The position numbers were made by a program, and so were the translations under genes. A stretch of DNA of 64,000 nucleotides from the NCBI RefSeq assembly GCF_000959445.1, contig NZ_CP009631.1, positions 2,046,001 to 2,110,000 of the forward strand, read 5' to 3'. How positions within the stretch are numbered: the first letter of the stretch is position 1; each line of letters starts with the position of its first letter. Below the pieces are notes generated by a model. The model saw nothing but the letters and a program-made list of their open reading frames with translations, was not told the origin of the DNA and did no database searches. This DNA comes from Burkholderia vietnamiensis LMG 10929 (GTDB lineage Bacteria > Pseudomonadota > Gammaproteobacteria > Burkholderiales > Burkholderiaceae). Of the stretch, positions 10,109 through 21,219 are shown piece after piece.

Positions 10109-10546
10109 ATGGCAGATGTCCAGAAAACCGTATTGATCCGTCACTCGGCGGAACAGATGTTCGACCTCGTCACCGACGTGGCCGATTACCCCAATTTCCT
10201 GCCCTGGTGCGGCGGCGTCGAAGTTCGCCGCCAGGACGACCGCGGGATGGAAGCGCGCATCGACATCAACTTCAAGGGCATCAAGCAGCATTTCGCGACG
10301 CGCAACACGCAGCAGCGTCCGAGCCGGATCGACATGGAGTTCGCCGACGGCCCGTTCAAGAAGTTCACGGGCTCGTGGCGGTTCATCCCGCTGCGCGCCG
10401 ATGCGTGCAAGATCGAATTCGCGCTGCACTACGAGTTCTCGAGCATCCTGCTCGAGAAGATCATCGGCCCGGTGTTCAGCCACATCGCGAACACTTTCGT
10501 CGATTCGTTCGTCAAGCGCGCCGACCAGCGCTACGGCAAGGGGTGA
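10109..10546 (+). CDS. ratA: RatA-type START-like domain protein
   Basis: RatA/CoQ10-like proteins have a START-like fold; in E. coli RatA was described as a 50S-binding toxin, while relatives bind ubiquinone. The 145-residue product starts MADVQKTVLIRHSAEQMFDL and has WCGGVEV and the C-terminal IANTFVDSFVKRADQRYG block. The ATG at 10109 is chosen over an upstream in-frame start because the family begins here. rnfH follows after 4 bases, the standard ratA-rnfH pair. Confidence 0.92.
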   Translation: MADVQKTVLIRHSAEQMFDLVTDVADYPNFLPWCGGVEVRRQDDRGMEARIDINFKGIKQHFATRNTQQRPSRIDMEFADGPFKKFTGSWRFIPLRADACKIEFALHYEFSSILLEKIIGPVFSHIANTFVDSFVKRADQRYGKG

Positions 10547-10550
10547 GGCG

Positions 10551-10874
10551 ATGCTGTCGATCGAAGTCTGCTACGCGCTGCCGGACCGCCAGACGCTGAT
10601 TCCCGTTTCATTGCCCGAGGGCGCGACCGTGCGCGCCGCGATCGACGCGAGCGGCGTGCTCGCGCTGCATCCGGAGATCGATCTCGCGCAGGCGAAAACC
10701 GGCGTGTTCGGCAAGCTCGCACCGCTCGACGCACCGCTCGCCGACCACGACCGTGTCGAGATCTACCGGCCGCTGATCGTCGATCCGAAGCTCGCGCGCC
10801 AGCGGCGCGTCGACAAGACCCGCCGCGAAGGCTCGATCGAGGGCCGCAAGTGGATGCACAAGGACGCGCGCTGA
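10551..10874 (+). CDS. rnfH: RnfH family ubiquitin-like protein
   Basis: This 107-residue protein belongs to the RnfH/UPF0125 family, small beta-grasp proteins usually encoded after ratA. It begins MLSIEVCYALPDRQTLIPV and carries the family signatures KTGVFGKLAPLDAPLADHDRVEIYRPL and LIVDPKLARQRR. The basic C-terminal tail (residues about 85-107) is longer than in minimal members. A GGTGAGGCG ribosome site precedes the ATG. The function is not firmly known. Confidence 0.9.
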   Translation: MLSIEVCYALPDRQTLIPVSLPEGATVRAAIDASGVLALHPEIDLAQAKTGVFGKLAPLDAPLADHDRVEIYRPLIVDPKLARQRRVDKTRREGSIEGRKWMHKDAR

Positions 10875-10959
10875 CGCGTCGCGTCGGCGTCGCGTCATCT
10901 CTTTTCTTTCCTGTTCATCGGCCGTACCGGCTCGATCGGCGGCCCGTTCAGTGACGTGT

Positions 10960-11943
10960 TCAGTGAGCCGTGGCGTTCGCGTTCGCCGCGGCGTGCTCGC
11001 GCGTGCCGTCGCCTGCATGCGGATCGCCGTGCCGACGCACCGACCCGTAGACGCCCGCGAGCAACAGCGCGAGCGCCGCGATCTCGAGCACGCGCGGCAT
11101 CCGGTGGTCGTAGACGAACGCATAGAGCATCGCGAACACCGTTTCGAACACGATCAGCTGGCCCGATAGCGTGAGCGGCAGCCGCTTCGACGCCGCGTTC
11201 CACAGTCCGTTGCCGAGCCACGACGCGCCGATCGCCAGCGCGAGATTCAGCAGCCAGAACAGCTGCCAGCGCGATGCCGGCAGCGCGGCCTGTATCGTGC
11301 CGGCCGGCAGCGCCAGGATCGCGAGCCAGCACAGGCCGCCGATCAGCCCGGTCACGACGCCCCACAGCACCGACCACTCGTTGCCGCCGAAGCGATGGTG
11401 GCGCTGCAGGTAGCGCGCGTTCGCGACCGCGTACCAGGTCCAGCTCGCCAGCGCGCCGCTGGCGCAGGCGATGCCGAGGAGCTTCTCGTCGAGCGTGGTC
11501 GCATGCGCGGCGGCCGACGTGAACAGATCGACGTTGATGCAGACGATGCCCGCGATCACCAGCGCGAGCGGTGCCGCGAGGCGCCGCAGCGGCACCGCGC
11601 CGTGGTCGCTCAGGCCCGCGAGCGTGACGGTCACGGGCAGCACGCCGACGATCAGCGAGCTGGGGCCGATGCCGATCAGATGCACGGCGCCGGACAGCAG
11701 CATGTAGTACGCGACGTTGCCGATCAGCGCGAGCTTCGCGAGCGCCACGACGTCTTCGCGGGTCAGCCGCGCGAGCAGCGAGCGGGCGGCCGGCAGCGCG
11801 GCCGCCAACGACACGAGACCGTACATCGCGTAGCGGCCGGCGCTCAGCAGCAGCGGCGAGAAGTCGGTCAACAGCCGCGGCACCAGAAACACCATGCCCC
11901 ACAACGCGCCCGCCAGGACGCCATACACTACACCGCGCTGCAT
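10960..11943 (-). CDS. EamA/DMT-family transporter
   Basis: This 327-residue protein has ten predicted hydrophobic helices in two EamA repeats (roughly residues 5-135 and 160-300). The first repeat opens with GVLAGALWGMVFLVPRLL and the second contains GLWNAASKRLPLTLSGQLIV. It is an inner-membrane drug/metabolite exporter; the substrate cannot be read. A His/Ala/Asn-rich soluble tail follows the last helix. It is a single gene on the minus strand between unrelated neighbours. Confidence 0.88.
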   Translation of the reverse strand: MQRGVVYGVLAGALWGMVFLVPRLLTDFSPLLLSAGRYAMYGLVSLAAALPAARSLLARLTREDVVALAKLALIGNVAYYMLLSGAVHLIGIGPSSLIVGVLPVTVTLAGLSDHGAVPLRRLAAPLALVIAGIVCINVDLFTSAAAHATTLDEKLLGIACASGALASWTWYAVANARYLQRHHRFGGNEWSVLWGVVTGLIGGLCWLAILALPAGTIQAALPASRWQLFWLLNLALAIGASWLGNGLWNAASKRLPLTLSGQLIVFETVFAMLYAFVYDHRMPRVLEIAALALLLAGVYGSVRRHGDPHAGDGTREHAAANANATAH

Positions 11944-12069
11944 CGACTGCTCCGAACAAAAGACTGACGAGCGCGCATCTTAGCGAGGGTCGAGCGAAGG
12001 CGTCTTGTTCATTCCTGCACCGGGGGGTGGACGTGGTGCGCGTGCGGCCGCGGTGCGATCGCAGGCGTA

Positions 12070-12750
12070 TCAGCGTTCTGCTGCTGCGTCGGCGTCGCTG
12101 TCGTGCACGGCGTTCCCCGACGCGGGGCGGCGCACCGCGCGCAGCGTGCCGCTGTTGCCGCCGCCGCAGTAGAACGTGTCGCGGCCGTCGGATTCCAGTC
12201 CCGACACGCCGACGCCGGCCGGCATGTCGACCTGCTCGAGCACGTGTCCGGTGCCGGGGTCGACGCGTCGCAGCGCGCTTTCGTCCGCTTCCCACGTGCC
12301 GTGCCACAGTTCGCCGTCGACCCAGGTCACGCCGGTGACGAAGCGGTTCGATTCGATCGTGCGCAGCACGGCGCCCGACTGCGGATCGATCTGATGAATC
12401 TTGCGCTCGCGGTATTGCCCGACCCACAGCGTGCCTTCGGCCCAGGCGAGCCCGGAATCCGCGCCGCCGCCGGGCGCGGGGATCGTCGCGAGCACGCGGC
12501 CCGAGTCGGGGTCGATCGTTTCGATGCGGTCCTCGACGATCTGGAACAGGTGGCGGCCGTCGAACGCGGTGCCCGCATGCGCGGCGACGTCCAGCGTGCG
12601 CACCGTCGTGCCGGCACCGGGATCGAGCGCATTGAGCTTGTCGCCGGACGCGAACCACACGTGCTGCCCGTCGAACGTGACGCCGTGCACGCCGTCGACG
12701 CCGGCAAACGGGCCGTATTCGCGCAGGATGCTTGCGGTGGAACGTTTCAT
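12070..12750 (-). CDS. Predicted beta-propeller protein
   Basis: I do not recognise a named family. The 226-residue protein consists of repeated blade-like units with a DP-G-G pattern (NALDPGAGTTVRTLD, IDPDSGRVLATIP, IDPQSGAVLRTIE, VDPGTGHVLEQVD), spaced about 42 residues apart, so a small NHL/SMP-30-like propeller is likely. There is no signal peptide, so it is probably cytoplasmic. It lies 30 bases downstream of a regulator gene on the same strand and is probably co-transcribed. Related proteins are annotated as glutamine cyclotransferase-like; enzymatic activity is unproven. Confidence 0.65.
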   Translation of the reverse strand: MKRSTASILREYGPFAGVDGVHGVTFDGQHVWFASGDKLNALDPGAGTTVRTLDVAAHAGTAFDGRHLFQIVEDRIETIDPDSGRVLATIPAPGGGADSGLAWAEGTLWVGQYRERKIHQIDPQSGAVLRTIESNRFVTGVTWVDGELWHGTWEADESALRRVDPGTGHVLEQVDMPAGVGVSGLESDGRDTFYCGGGNSGTLRAVRRPASGNAVHDSDADAAAER

Positions 12751-12780
12751 GTCTGTCTCCTCGTCGTGGGTTGGCCCATC

Positions 12781-14001
12781 CTAGTCGCCCGGCAGCGTCA
12801 CGGGGAGTAACAATGCGGTCGCGAATCCGGGCGGCGCGGGCGTGAGCCAGCGGCGCGCACGGCCGCGACCGAGCGCCTGCGCCTTGCCGGCGGCCGCCAG
12901 CGCTTCGAGCGCACGCTGCACGGTGCGCTGGCTGGCGCCGAGCGCGAGCGCCAACGCGGAGCTCGACCATGCGTCGCCGTCGGCGAGCAGCGCGAGCACG
13001 GCAGCGTGGCGATCGTCGACGACGCGCGCGAGCACGACGATGTCAGCGGCGCCGAGCGGCTCGAGCGCGAAGCCGTCGGCGGTGGCGGTCAGCTTCGCGA
13101 GCGGCCGCAGCATCGCGCGCAGGCGGCCGATCTCGACGCGCAGGCGCGCGCGATGCGAATCGTCCGCGTGTCTCGCGCGAAACGCGGCGGCGACGAGCGC
13201 GTTCCTCGACACGTCGCGCGGCCACGCTTCGCCGAGCACGCGCGCGAGCGTGAACAGCACCGGGCGGCGCGCGAGCGACACGCTTGCGCGCGCATCGCGC
13301 ACGGCATGCCGGCACGCGTCGACGACCAGCGCGTCCGACTCGAACAGCGCCTGTACTTCGTCGAGCCGCACGAGCCGCGATGCCCCGCGTGCGATGAGCC
13401 GCGCGGCCGGCGTATCGAGCGCGCGCGCGGCCGTCTCGACTTCGGCGCTCAGTGCGGCGATGCCGGCATGTTGCGCGGCCGCGCGCGCACGGGCCAGCGC
13501 GGCGCGCGCCGCGTGCGGGCGGATGCGGCGGATCGCGATGCCGGCCGCGATCAGTTCGTGTGCCGCGCGCGACGCCGGCGGCAGCGCGGCGGGCTCGAGC
13601 TGCGCGAGTTGCTGCTCGGCGTCGTCGACGCGTCCGATCAGCAGCAGCCGGCGCACGCCGAGATAACGCGCATGGGCCGCGTTCGCGCGATCGCCGTGCG
13701 CGTCGAGCGTCGCGCATGCGGCGTCGAGTGCGCGCGACGGCCAGCGCAGATCGCGCGACGCCAGCGCGATCTCGGCTTGCGCGACCACGCAGCGCGCGCG
13801 TGCGACGGCTTCGTGCGGGCCGAACGCGCGCGCCGCCGCGCGCATGAGCGCGCGGGCGCGCTCGAAGTCGCCGAGCTGAGCCAGCGCGATGCCGCGCAAC
13901 GCGAGCGCGGGCGCGTCGCCGCGCAGTGCGACGCGGTTCAGCGCGCCGAGCGGGTCGCCGGCCGCGAGCGCGCGGGCGGCGGCGGTGATCAGCGAATCCA
14001 T
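12781..14001 (-). CDS. Transcriptional regulator with helical-repeat N-terminus and two DNA-binding regions
   Basis: The 406-residue protein has an Ala-rich helical N-terminal half (about 1-200) resembling TPR repeats. A central region around 235-310 looks like an OmpR/BTAD-type winged helix (ARLRVEIGRLRAMLRPL then TATADGFALEP). A C-terminal helix-turn-helix is at about 335-390 (SSSALALALGASQRTVQRAL, ending RRWL). Carrying both is unusual. It heads a two-gene operon with the beta-propeller gene and is divergent from the DUF899/DUF2182 pair, one of which it may control. That target assignment is inference. Confidence 0.72.
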   Translation of the reverse strand: MDSLITAAARALAAGDPLGALNRVALRGDAPALALRGIALAQLGDFERARALMRAAARAFGPHEAVARARCVVAQAEIALASRDLRWPSRALDAACATLDAHGDRANAAHARYLGVRRLLLIGRVDDAEQQLAQLEPAALPPASRAAHELIAAGIAIRRIRPHAARAALARARAAAQHAGIAALSAEVETAARALDTPAARLIARGASRLVRLDEVQALFESDALVVDACRHAVRDARASVSLARRPVLFTLARVLGEAWPRDVSRNALVAAAFRARHADDSHRARLRVEIGRLRAMLRPLAKLTATADGFALEPLGAADIVVLARVVDDRHAAVLALLADGDAWSSSALALALGASQRTVQRALEALAAAGKAQALGRGRARRWLTPAPPGFATALLLPVTLPGD

Positions 14002-14113
14002 GCGAATCCCGACACAGTTGTCACTCCCTCGCGTCCGATCCCGGGCCCTAATCTAGCACCACGCACACGGCGAAGCCGCCGTGCCCGAATCCCGACGAAA
14101 GGAGAAACCCGCA

Positions 14114-14878
14114 ATGACGACCCATCTGACCGGAACGCGCGACGAATGGCTGACGGCGCGACGCGCGCTGCTCGACGCGGAAAAGACGCTCACGCGCCAT
14201 AGCGACGCGCTCGCACGGCGTCGCGAGGCGCTGCCGTGGGTGCGCGTGGACAAGACCTACCGGTTCGACACCGAGCACGGCGCGGCGACGCTCGACGATC
14301 TGTTCGACGGCCGTTCGCAACTGCTCGTCTATCACTTCATGTTCGGCCCCGACTACAAGGCCGGCTGCCCGTCGTGCTCGGCGCTCGCCGATGGCTTCGA
14401 CGGTTTCGCCGTCCATCTCGCGAACCACGACGTGACGCTCGCGGCGGTGTCGCGCGCGCCGCTCGCGAAGCTGCTGGCGTACCGGCAGCGCATGGGCTGG
14501 CGGTTTCCGTGGGCGTCGTCGGAAGGCGGCGCGTTCAATTTCGACTTCAACGTGTCGTTCACCGAAGCGCAGCAGCGCACCGGCGACGTCGAATACAACT
14601 ATGCGCGCGCCGCTCACGCGATGGACGTGGATCCGCCGCCGGCCGCGGTCGCGCAGTTCGCCGCGACCTGCGGCACCGATGCCGCGACGTATGCGCGCGA
14701 CCGCCCGGGGATGAGCGCGTTCGTGCGCGAGGACGGCGTCGTCTATCACACGTATTCGACCTATGCGCGCGGGCTCGATGCGCTGTGGGGCATGTACGCG
14801 TGGCTCGACCGCGCGCCGCTCGGCCGCAACGAGACGGGCGTGTGGTGGCGCCGTCACGACGAATACGCGCGCGATTGA
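14114..14878 (+). CDS. DUF899 family thioredoxin-like protein
   Basis: This 254-residue protein belongs to the DUF899 family, related to thioredoxin-fold proteins. Visible are the N-terminal EWLTARRALLDAEKTLTRH helix, the HFMFGPDYKAGCPSCSALAD block with a CxxC pair in the thioredoxin-like position, and FPWASSEGGAFNFDF. The ATG at 14114 has AGGAG about 10 bases upstream and is preferred over an in-frame start at 14081. A membrane DUF2182 gene follows after 15 bases; the two families often co-occur. The biochemical function is unknown. Confidence 0.85.
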   Translation: MTTHLTGTRDEWLTARRALLDAEKTLTRHSDALARRREALPWVRVDKTYRFDTEHGAATLDDLFDGRSQLLVYHFMFGPDYKAGCPSCSALADGFDGFAVHLANHDVTLAAVSRAPLAKLLAYRQRMGWRFPWASSEGGAFNFDFNVSFTEAQQRTGDVEYNYARAAHAMDVDPPPAAVAQFAATCGTDAATYARDRPGMSAFVREDGVVYHTYSTYARGLDALWGMYAWLDRAPLGRNETGVWWRRHDEYARD

Positions 14879-14893
14879 GCGCGGAGGCGGGCG

Positions 14894-15721
14894 ATGCGTT
14901 GCGCGACTCGATCGGGCCGGCACTCCGTTGCCCCGCGCAGCGCGGACCGCGCGTTCTGCGCGGCGCTCGCGGCCGCATTCGCCGCGGCGCTGTGGGCGAC
15001 GCTGGCGCTGCATGCGTCGATGGACGCGATGGGCGGCACGCCGATGGCCGGCGGCTGGACGCTGTCGGCCGCGTGGGGCGGATCGTGCGGATGGCGGCCG
15101 GGCAGGGCGTTCGGTGAGTTCGTCGGCATGTGGGCGGCGATGACGGCGACGATGATGCTGCCGGTGCTGGCGCCCGAGCTGTGGCGGTATCGCCGCCGGA
15201 TGGGCGCGTCGGGCGATGCGCGCGCGGGATGGCGCGTCGTGGTGGCGGGTGCCGGGTATCTCGGCGTATGGCTCGTGCTTGGCGCGATGGTGTTTCCCGT
15301 GGGTGCCGGGCTGGCGGCCGCGGCCGCGCGGCCGCCCGCGCTCGCCGCCGCGATGCCGGTGGCGGCCGGTGCGGTCGTGTTCGCTGCCGGCGTGCTGCAG
15401 TTTTCCGGCTGGAAGCGGCGCCGGCTTGCCTGCTGCCGGCACATGGCCGCGGCGGACGACGACGGCCCGCGAGCCGGCGTGGGCGCCGCATGGCTGTATG
15501 GCCTGCGGGCCGGCGTGCGCTGTGCCGCGTGCTGCGGCAATCTGATGGGCGCGGCCGTCGCGGCCGGCATGATGGATCTGCGCGTGATGACGATCGTGAC
15601 GGCCGCGATCGCCGCCGAACGGCTCGCGCCTGGCGGCGCGTGCGTGGCGCGCGTCGTCGGCGGCGTGGCGCTCGGCGCGGGTGCGGTGATGGTCGTGCGT
15701 GCGGTGGCTGCGCTGGCGTAG
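14894..15721 (+). CDS. DUF2182 predicted metal-binding membrane protein
   Basis: The 275-residue protein has about six hydrophobic helices and Met/Cys/His-rich segments fitting a metal-handling role: MDAMGGTPMAGG, MWAAMTATMMLP, CCRHM and CAACCGNLMGAA. DUF2182 proteins are described only as predicted metal-binding integral membrane proteins. It is co-transcribed with the DUF899 gene upstream. The start at 14894 leaves a 17-residue polar leader. The substrate is unknown; copper is a guess from the Met/Cys pattern. Confidence 0.82.
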   Translation: MRCATRSGRHSVAPRSADRAFCAALAAAFAAALWATLALHASMDAMGGTPMAGGWTLSAAWGGSCGWRPGRAFGEFVGMWAAMTATMMLPVLAPELWRYRRRMGASGDARAGWRVVVAGAGYLGVWLVLGAMVFPVGAGLAAAAARPPALAAAMPVAAGAVVFAAGVLQFSGWKRRRLACCRHMAAADDDGPRAGVGAAWLYGLRAGVRCAACCGNLMGAAVAAGMMDLRVMTIVTAAIAAERLAPGGACVARVVGGVALGAGAVMVVRAVAALA

Positions 15722-15895
15722 CCGCGCGTCGGGCGCTGGGTGCCGCCGCCGCACATCGAAGCCGACTGGCGGCCCGCTGCAAGCAGTGCGGCGCCGCCGC
15801 GCCACTTCGTCGCGCGCGGGCCGATTCCGGCCGCTTCGCCCTGCCTGCGCGAATGCTGCGAGCGCCGGGTGAAACGAAAGGCGATCGAAAACGAA

Positions 15896-15989
15896 CCGAA
15901 CGGCGATCCGAACGATTCGGCCCCCGAACGCTCCCGAACGGCTAACCCGTTGTTCGTGTTGTGAAAATCCGCGGCGCTTCGCGTATAAT
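15896..15989 (+). promoter_or_regulatory. guaB promoter with upstream CCGAACG repeats
   Basis: A perfect -10 box TATAAT lies at 15984-15989. TTGTGA at 15959-15964 gives a long 19-base spacer; GTGAAA at 15961-15966 gives 17. Upstream, CCGAACG occurs four times (starting 15896, 15908, 15924, 15934). The repeats could bind a regulator; this is inference. Confidence 0.65.
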
Positions 15990-16015
15990 TCGCTTTTGCG
16001 CCCATAGGATTTGCC

Positions 16016-17476
16016 ATGCGTCTGATCCAAAAAGCACTCACTTTCGATGACGTGCTCCTCGTTCCCGCCTTCTCCGACGTTCTCCCGCGCGACACCAGCC
16101 TGAAAACCAAGCTGACCCGCAACATCTCCCTGAACATGCCGCTCGTGTCCGCCGCGATGGACACGGTCACCGAAGGTCGCCTCGCGATCGCGATGGCGCA
16201 GCAGGGTGGCGTGGGGATCGTCCATAAGAACCTGACGCCGGCCGAGCAGGCCCGCGAGGTCGCGAAGGTCAAGCGTTTCGAATCGGGTGTCGTCCGCGAC
16301 CCGATCACCGTTCCGCCGCAGATGAAGGTGCGCGACGTGATCGCGTTGTCGCGCCAGCATGGCATCTCGGGTTTCCCGGTCGTCGAAGGCCCGCAGCTCG
16401 TGGGCATCGTCACGAACCGTGACCTGCGTTTCGAATCGCGCCTGGACGAGCCGGTCAAGTCGATCATGACGCCGCGCGAGCGTCTCGTCACGGTCAAGGA
16501 AGGCACGCCGCTCGCCGAAGCGAAGGCGCTGATGCACAGCCACCGCCTCGAGCGCGTGCTGGTCGTCAACGACGCGTTCGAACTGCGCGGCCTGATGACC
16601 GTCAAGGACATCACGAAGCAGACCGAGCATCCGGACGCGTGCAAGGACGAGCACGGCAAGCTGCGCGCAGGCGCGGCGGTCGGCGTCGGCCCCGACAACG
16701 AAGAGCGCGTCGAGCTGCTGGTGCAGGCGGGCGTAGACGTGATCGTCGTCGATACCGCGCACGGTCACAGCAAGGGCGTGCTCGAGCGCGTGCGCTGGGT
16801 CAAGCAGAACTTCCCGCACGTCGAGGTGATCGGCGGCAACATCGCGACCGCGGCTGCCGCGAAGGCACTCGTCGAATACGGTGCGGACGCCGTCAAGGTC
16901 GGTATCGGCCCGGGCTCGATCTGCACGACGCGGATCGTCGCGGGTGTCGGCGTGCCGCAGATCAGCGCGATCGCGAACGTCGCCGAGGCGCTGAAGGGCA
17001 CCGGCGTGCCGTGCATCGCCGACGGCGGCGTGCGGTTCTCGGGCGACGTGTCGAAGGCCCTCGCGGCCGGCGCGAATGCGGTGATGATGGGCAGCATGTT
17101 CGCCGGCACCGAAGAGTCGCCGGGCGACGTGTTCCTGTACCAGGGCCGCCAGTACAAGTCGTACCGCGGCATGGGTTCGGTCGGCGCGATGAAGGACGGC
17201 GCGGCGGACCGCTACTTCCAGGACAACTCGGCGAACATCGACAAGCTCGTGCCGGAAGGCATCGAAGGCCGCGTCGCGTACAAGGGCTCGGTCAACGCGA
17301 TCCTGTTCCAGCTGGTCGGCGGCGTGCGCGCGAGCATGGGCTACTGCGGCTGCCGCACGATCGACGAGCTGCACGAGAAGGCGGAATTCGTCCAGATCAC
17401 CGCGGCGGGCATGCGCGAGTCGCACGTGCACGACGTGCAGATCACGAAGGAAGCGCCGAACTATCACGTGGATTGA
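16016..17476 (+). CDS. guaB: Inosine-5'-monophosphate dehydrogenase
   Basis: GuaB oxidises IMP to XMP with NAD+, the committed step to GMP. The 486-residue protein has the barrel interrupted by two CBS domains (about residues 95-205), the catalytic loop [15 protein letters not shown] with the active-site Cys, and the flap region [20 protein letters not shown]. The length is standard. The product of the next gene but one, guaA, uses XMP, so the cluster completes GMP synthesis. A TATAAT promoter lies immediately upstream. Confidence 0.98.
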   Translation: MRLIQKALTFDDVLLVPAFSDVLPRDTSLKTKLTRNISLNMPLVSAAMDTVTEGRLAIAMAQQGGVGIVHKNLTPAEQAREVAKVKRFESGVVRDPITVPPQMKVRDVIALSRQHGISGFPVVEGPQLVGIVTNRDLRFESRLDEPVKSIMTPRERLVTVKEGTPLAEAKALMHSHRLERVLVVNDAFELRGLMTVKDITKQTEHPDACKDEHGKLRAGAAVGVGPDNEERVELLVQAGVDVIVVDTAHGHSKGVLERVRWVKQNFPHVEVIGGNIATAAAAKALVEYGADAVKVGIGPGSICTTRIVAGVGVPQISAIANVAEALKGTGVPCIADGGVRFSGDVSKALAAGANAVMMGSMFAGTEESPGDVFLYQGRQYKSYRGMGSVGAMKDGAADRYFQDNSANIDKLVPEGIEGRVAYKGSVNAILFQLVGGVRASMGYCGCRTIDELHEKAEFVQITAAGMRESHVHDVQITKEAPNYHVD

Positions 17477-17482
17477 GCGCCG

Positions 17483-18091
17483 ATGAAACCGCTGCTGCGA
17501 GCCGTGCTGATCGTCGACGCCGTGCTGCTGCTCGCGTTCGGCACGTTGTTCGTGCTGACGCCGTGGCAGGCGCTGTTCAATGCGCTGCAGCTCGCGAACG
17601 TCCAGCCGGCGATGCTCGGCCAGGCGTTCGGCATCGCGCTGCTCGGGCTCGCGTGGCTCGCGTTTCATGCGGCGGTCAACGGTGAACTCACGGCGCCCGT
17701 CGCGCGGGCGGTCGGCCATGTGAACTGGCTGATCGGCGTGCTTGCGGTCGTGTGGTCGCTCGGCACCGGCAACGGCCCGGCGATCGCGGCGGCCGGCCGC
17801 GTGCTGTCGGTCGCGGCCGGGGTCGCGCTGATCGTGCTCGGCCTCGGCGGCGTGCGGCTCGCCGCGGCCGTGCGGCGGCGCGACAAGGCGCTGGCGCTCG
17901 AGGCCCGCGGCGCGCAGCGTCCGGCCGAGCCGGCGCCGGTCGTCGTGCCGCAGCCGCGGGTCGAGCCGAGCGTCGCGCGTCCGGCAGCACCGGCAGCGCC
18001 TGTCGCACCGGCGGCAGCAGCCGATGCCGCGGCAGCGGCCCGTTCGTCCGGCAGCGTCGCGTTCGACGCCCGCCCGCCGGCCGAGGATTGA
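17483..18091 (+). CDS. Small membrane protein with Pro/Ala-rich tail
   Basis: I do not recognise a named function. The 202-residue protein has four hydrophobic helices in residues 5-128 and a low-complexity Ala/Pro tail (about 145-202). It starts 6 bases after guaB and precedes guaA by 107 bases, so it is carried inside the GMP synthesis cluster. No catalytic motif is visible. The tail has normal high-GC codon use, and the gene is intact. Confidence 0.75.
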   Translation: MKPLLRAVLIVDAVLLLAFGTLFVLTPWQALFNALQLANVQPAMLGQAFGIALLGLAWLAFHAAVNGELTAPVARAVGHVNWLIGVLAVVWSLGTGNGPAIAAAGRVLSVAAGVALIVLGLGGVRLAAAVRRRDKALALEARGAQRPAEPAPVVVPQPRVEPSVARPAAPAAPVAPAAAADAAAAARSSGSVAFDARPPAED

Positions 18092-18198
18092 CCGGCGATG
18101 CGTCGCGCGAGCCGCCGCCCGCCCGACGCCTCCGTCCATGCTATTGACGCAGCGCTTCGTGCGCTGCTTTTCTTATCATCTTCATCCCGTCCGCAGCC

Positions 18199-19818
<1,620 letters not shown>

Positions 19819-19871
19819 TGCGGCGCCGGGGTGCGCCCCGGTAGCGGATCGCGGCATCGGAGGATGCGAGC

Positions 19872-19902
19872 GCCCGGCAGGGAAGCCTGCCGGGCTTTTT
19901 TT
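19872..19902 (+). terminator. Intrinsic terminator after guaA
   Basis: The hairpin GCCCGGCAGG/CCTGCCGGGC is followed by seven T. Confidence 0.95.
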
Positions 19903-20060
19903 CGTGCCGGGCGCCGCGTACCACGACATACCCACTCCGAACCAGCCAAACCCCCGCCCAGCCCGCCGCGGCGCAGCACAGCCCCAAGTCGCCCCGATCT
20001 TCACACATGCGCGCCGATTCGGCCCCTAAAAAGACAATATCGAGCAGGTCTTCGAAGAGC

Positions 20061-20089
20061 CTGTCATATGCACGTCACCCTGCTAGAAT
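20061..20089 (+). promoter_or_regulatory. Sigma70-type promoter for DUF1992-tadA operon
   Basis: CTGTCA at 20061-20066 and TAGAAT at 20084-20089 are separated by exactly 17 bases. The DUF1992 start is 30 bases downstream of the -10 box. Confidence 0.75.
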
Positions 20090-20118
20090 TCGGCTGCCGC
20101 ATTTGTTCCGATTGACTA

Positions 20119-21110
<992 letters not shown>

Positions 21111-21219
21111 CCGCCGCGCGCCGCGCGCGCTGCGCCGGCCGCGGCCTCCGCGCGTGATCGCTGAACCGGCAACGATCCAGGCCCTCTAAGCAGTGTTTGA
21201 CGACCCGACTCCTCCCGCC

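Noticed and set aside
14048..18139. 1363-residue minus-strand open frame
   Set aside because: It runs antisense across four real genes (DUF899, DUF2182, guaB and the membrane protein), so it is a shadow of their codon pattern.
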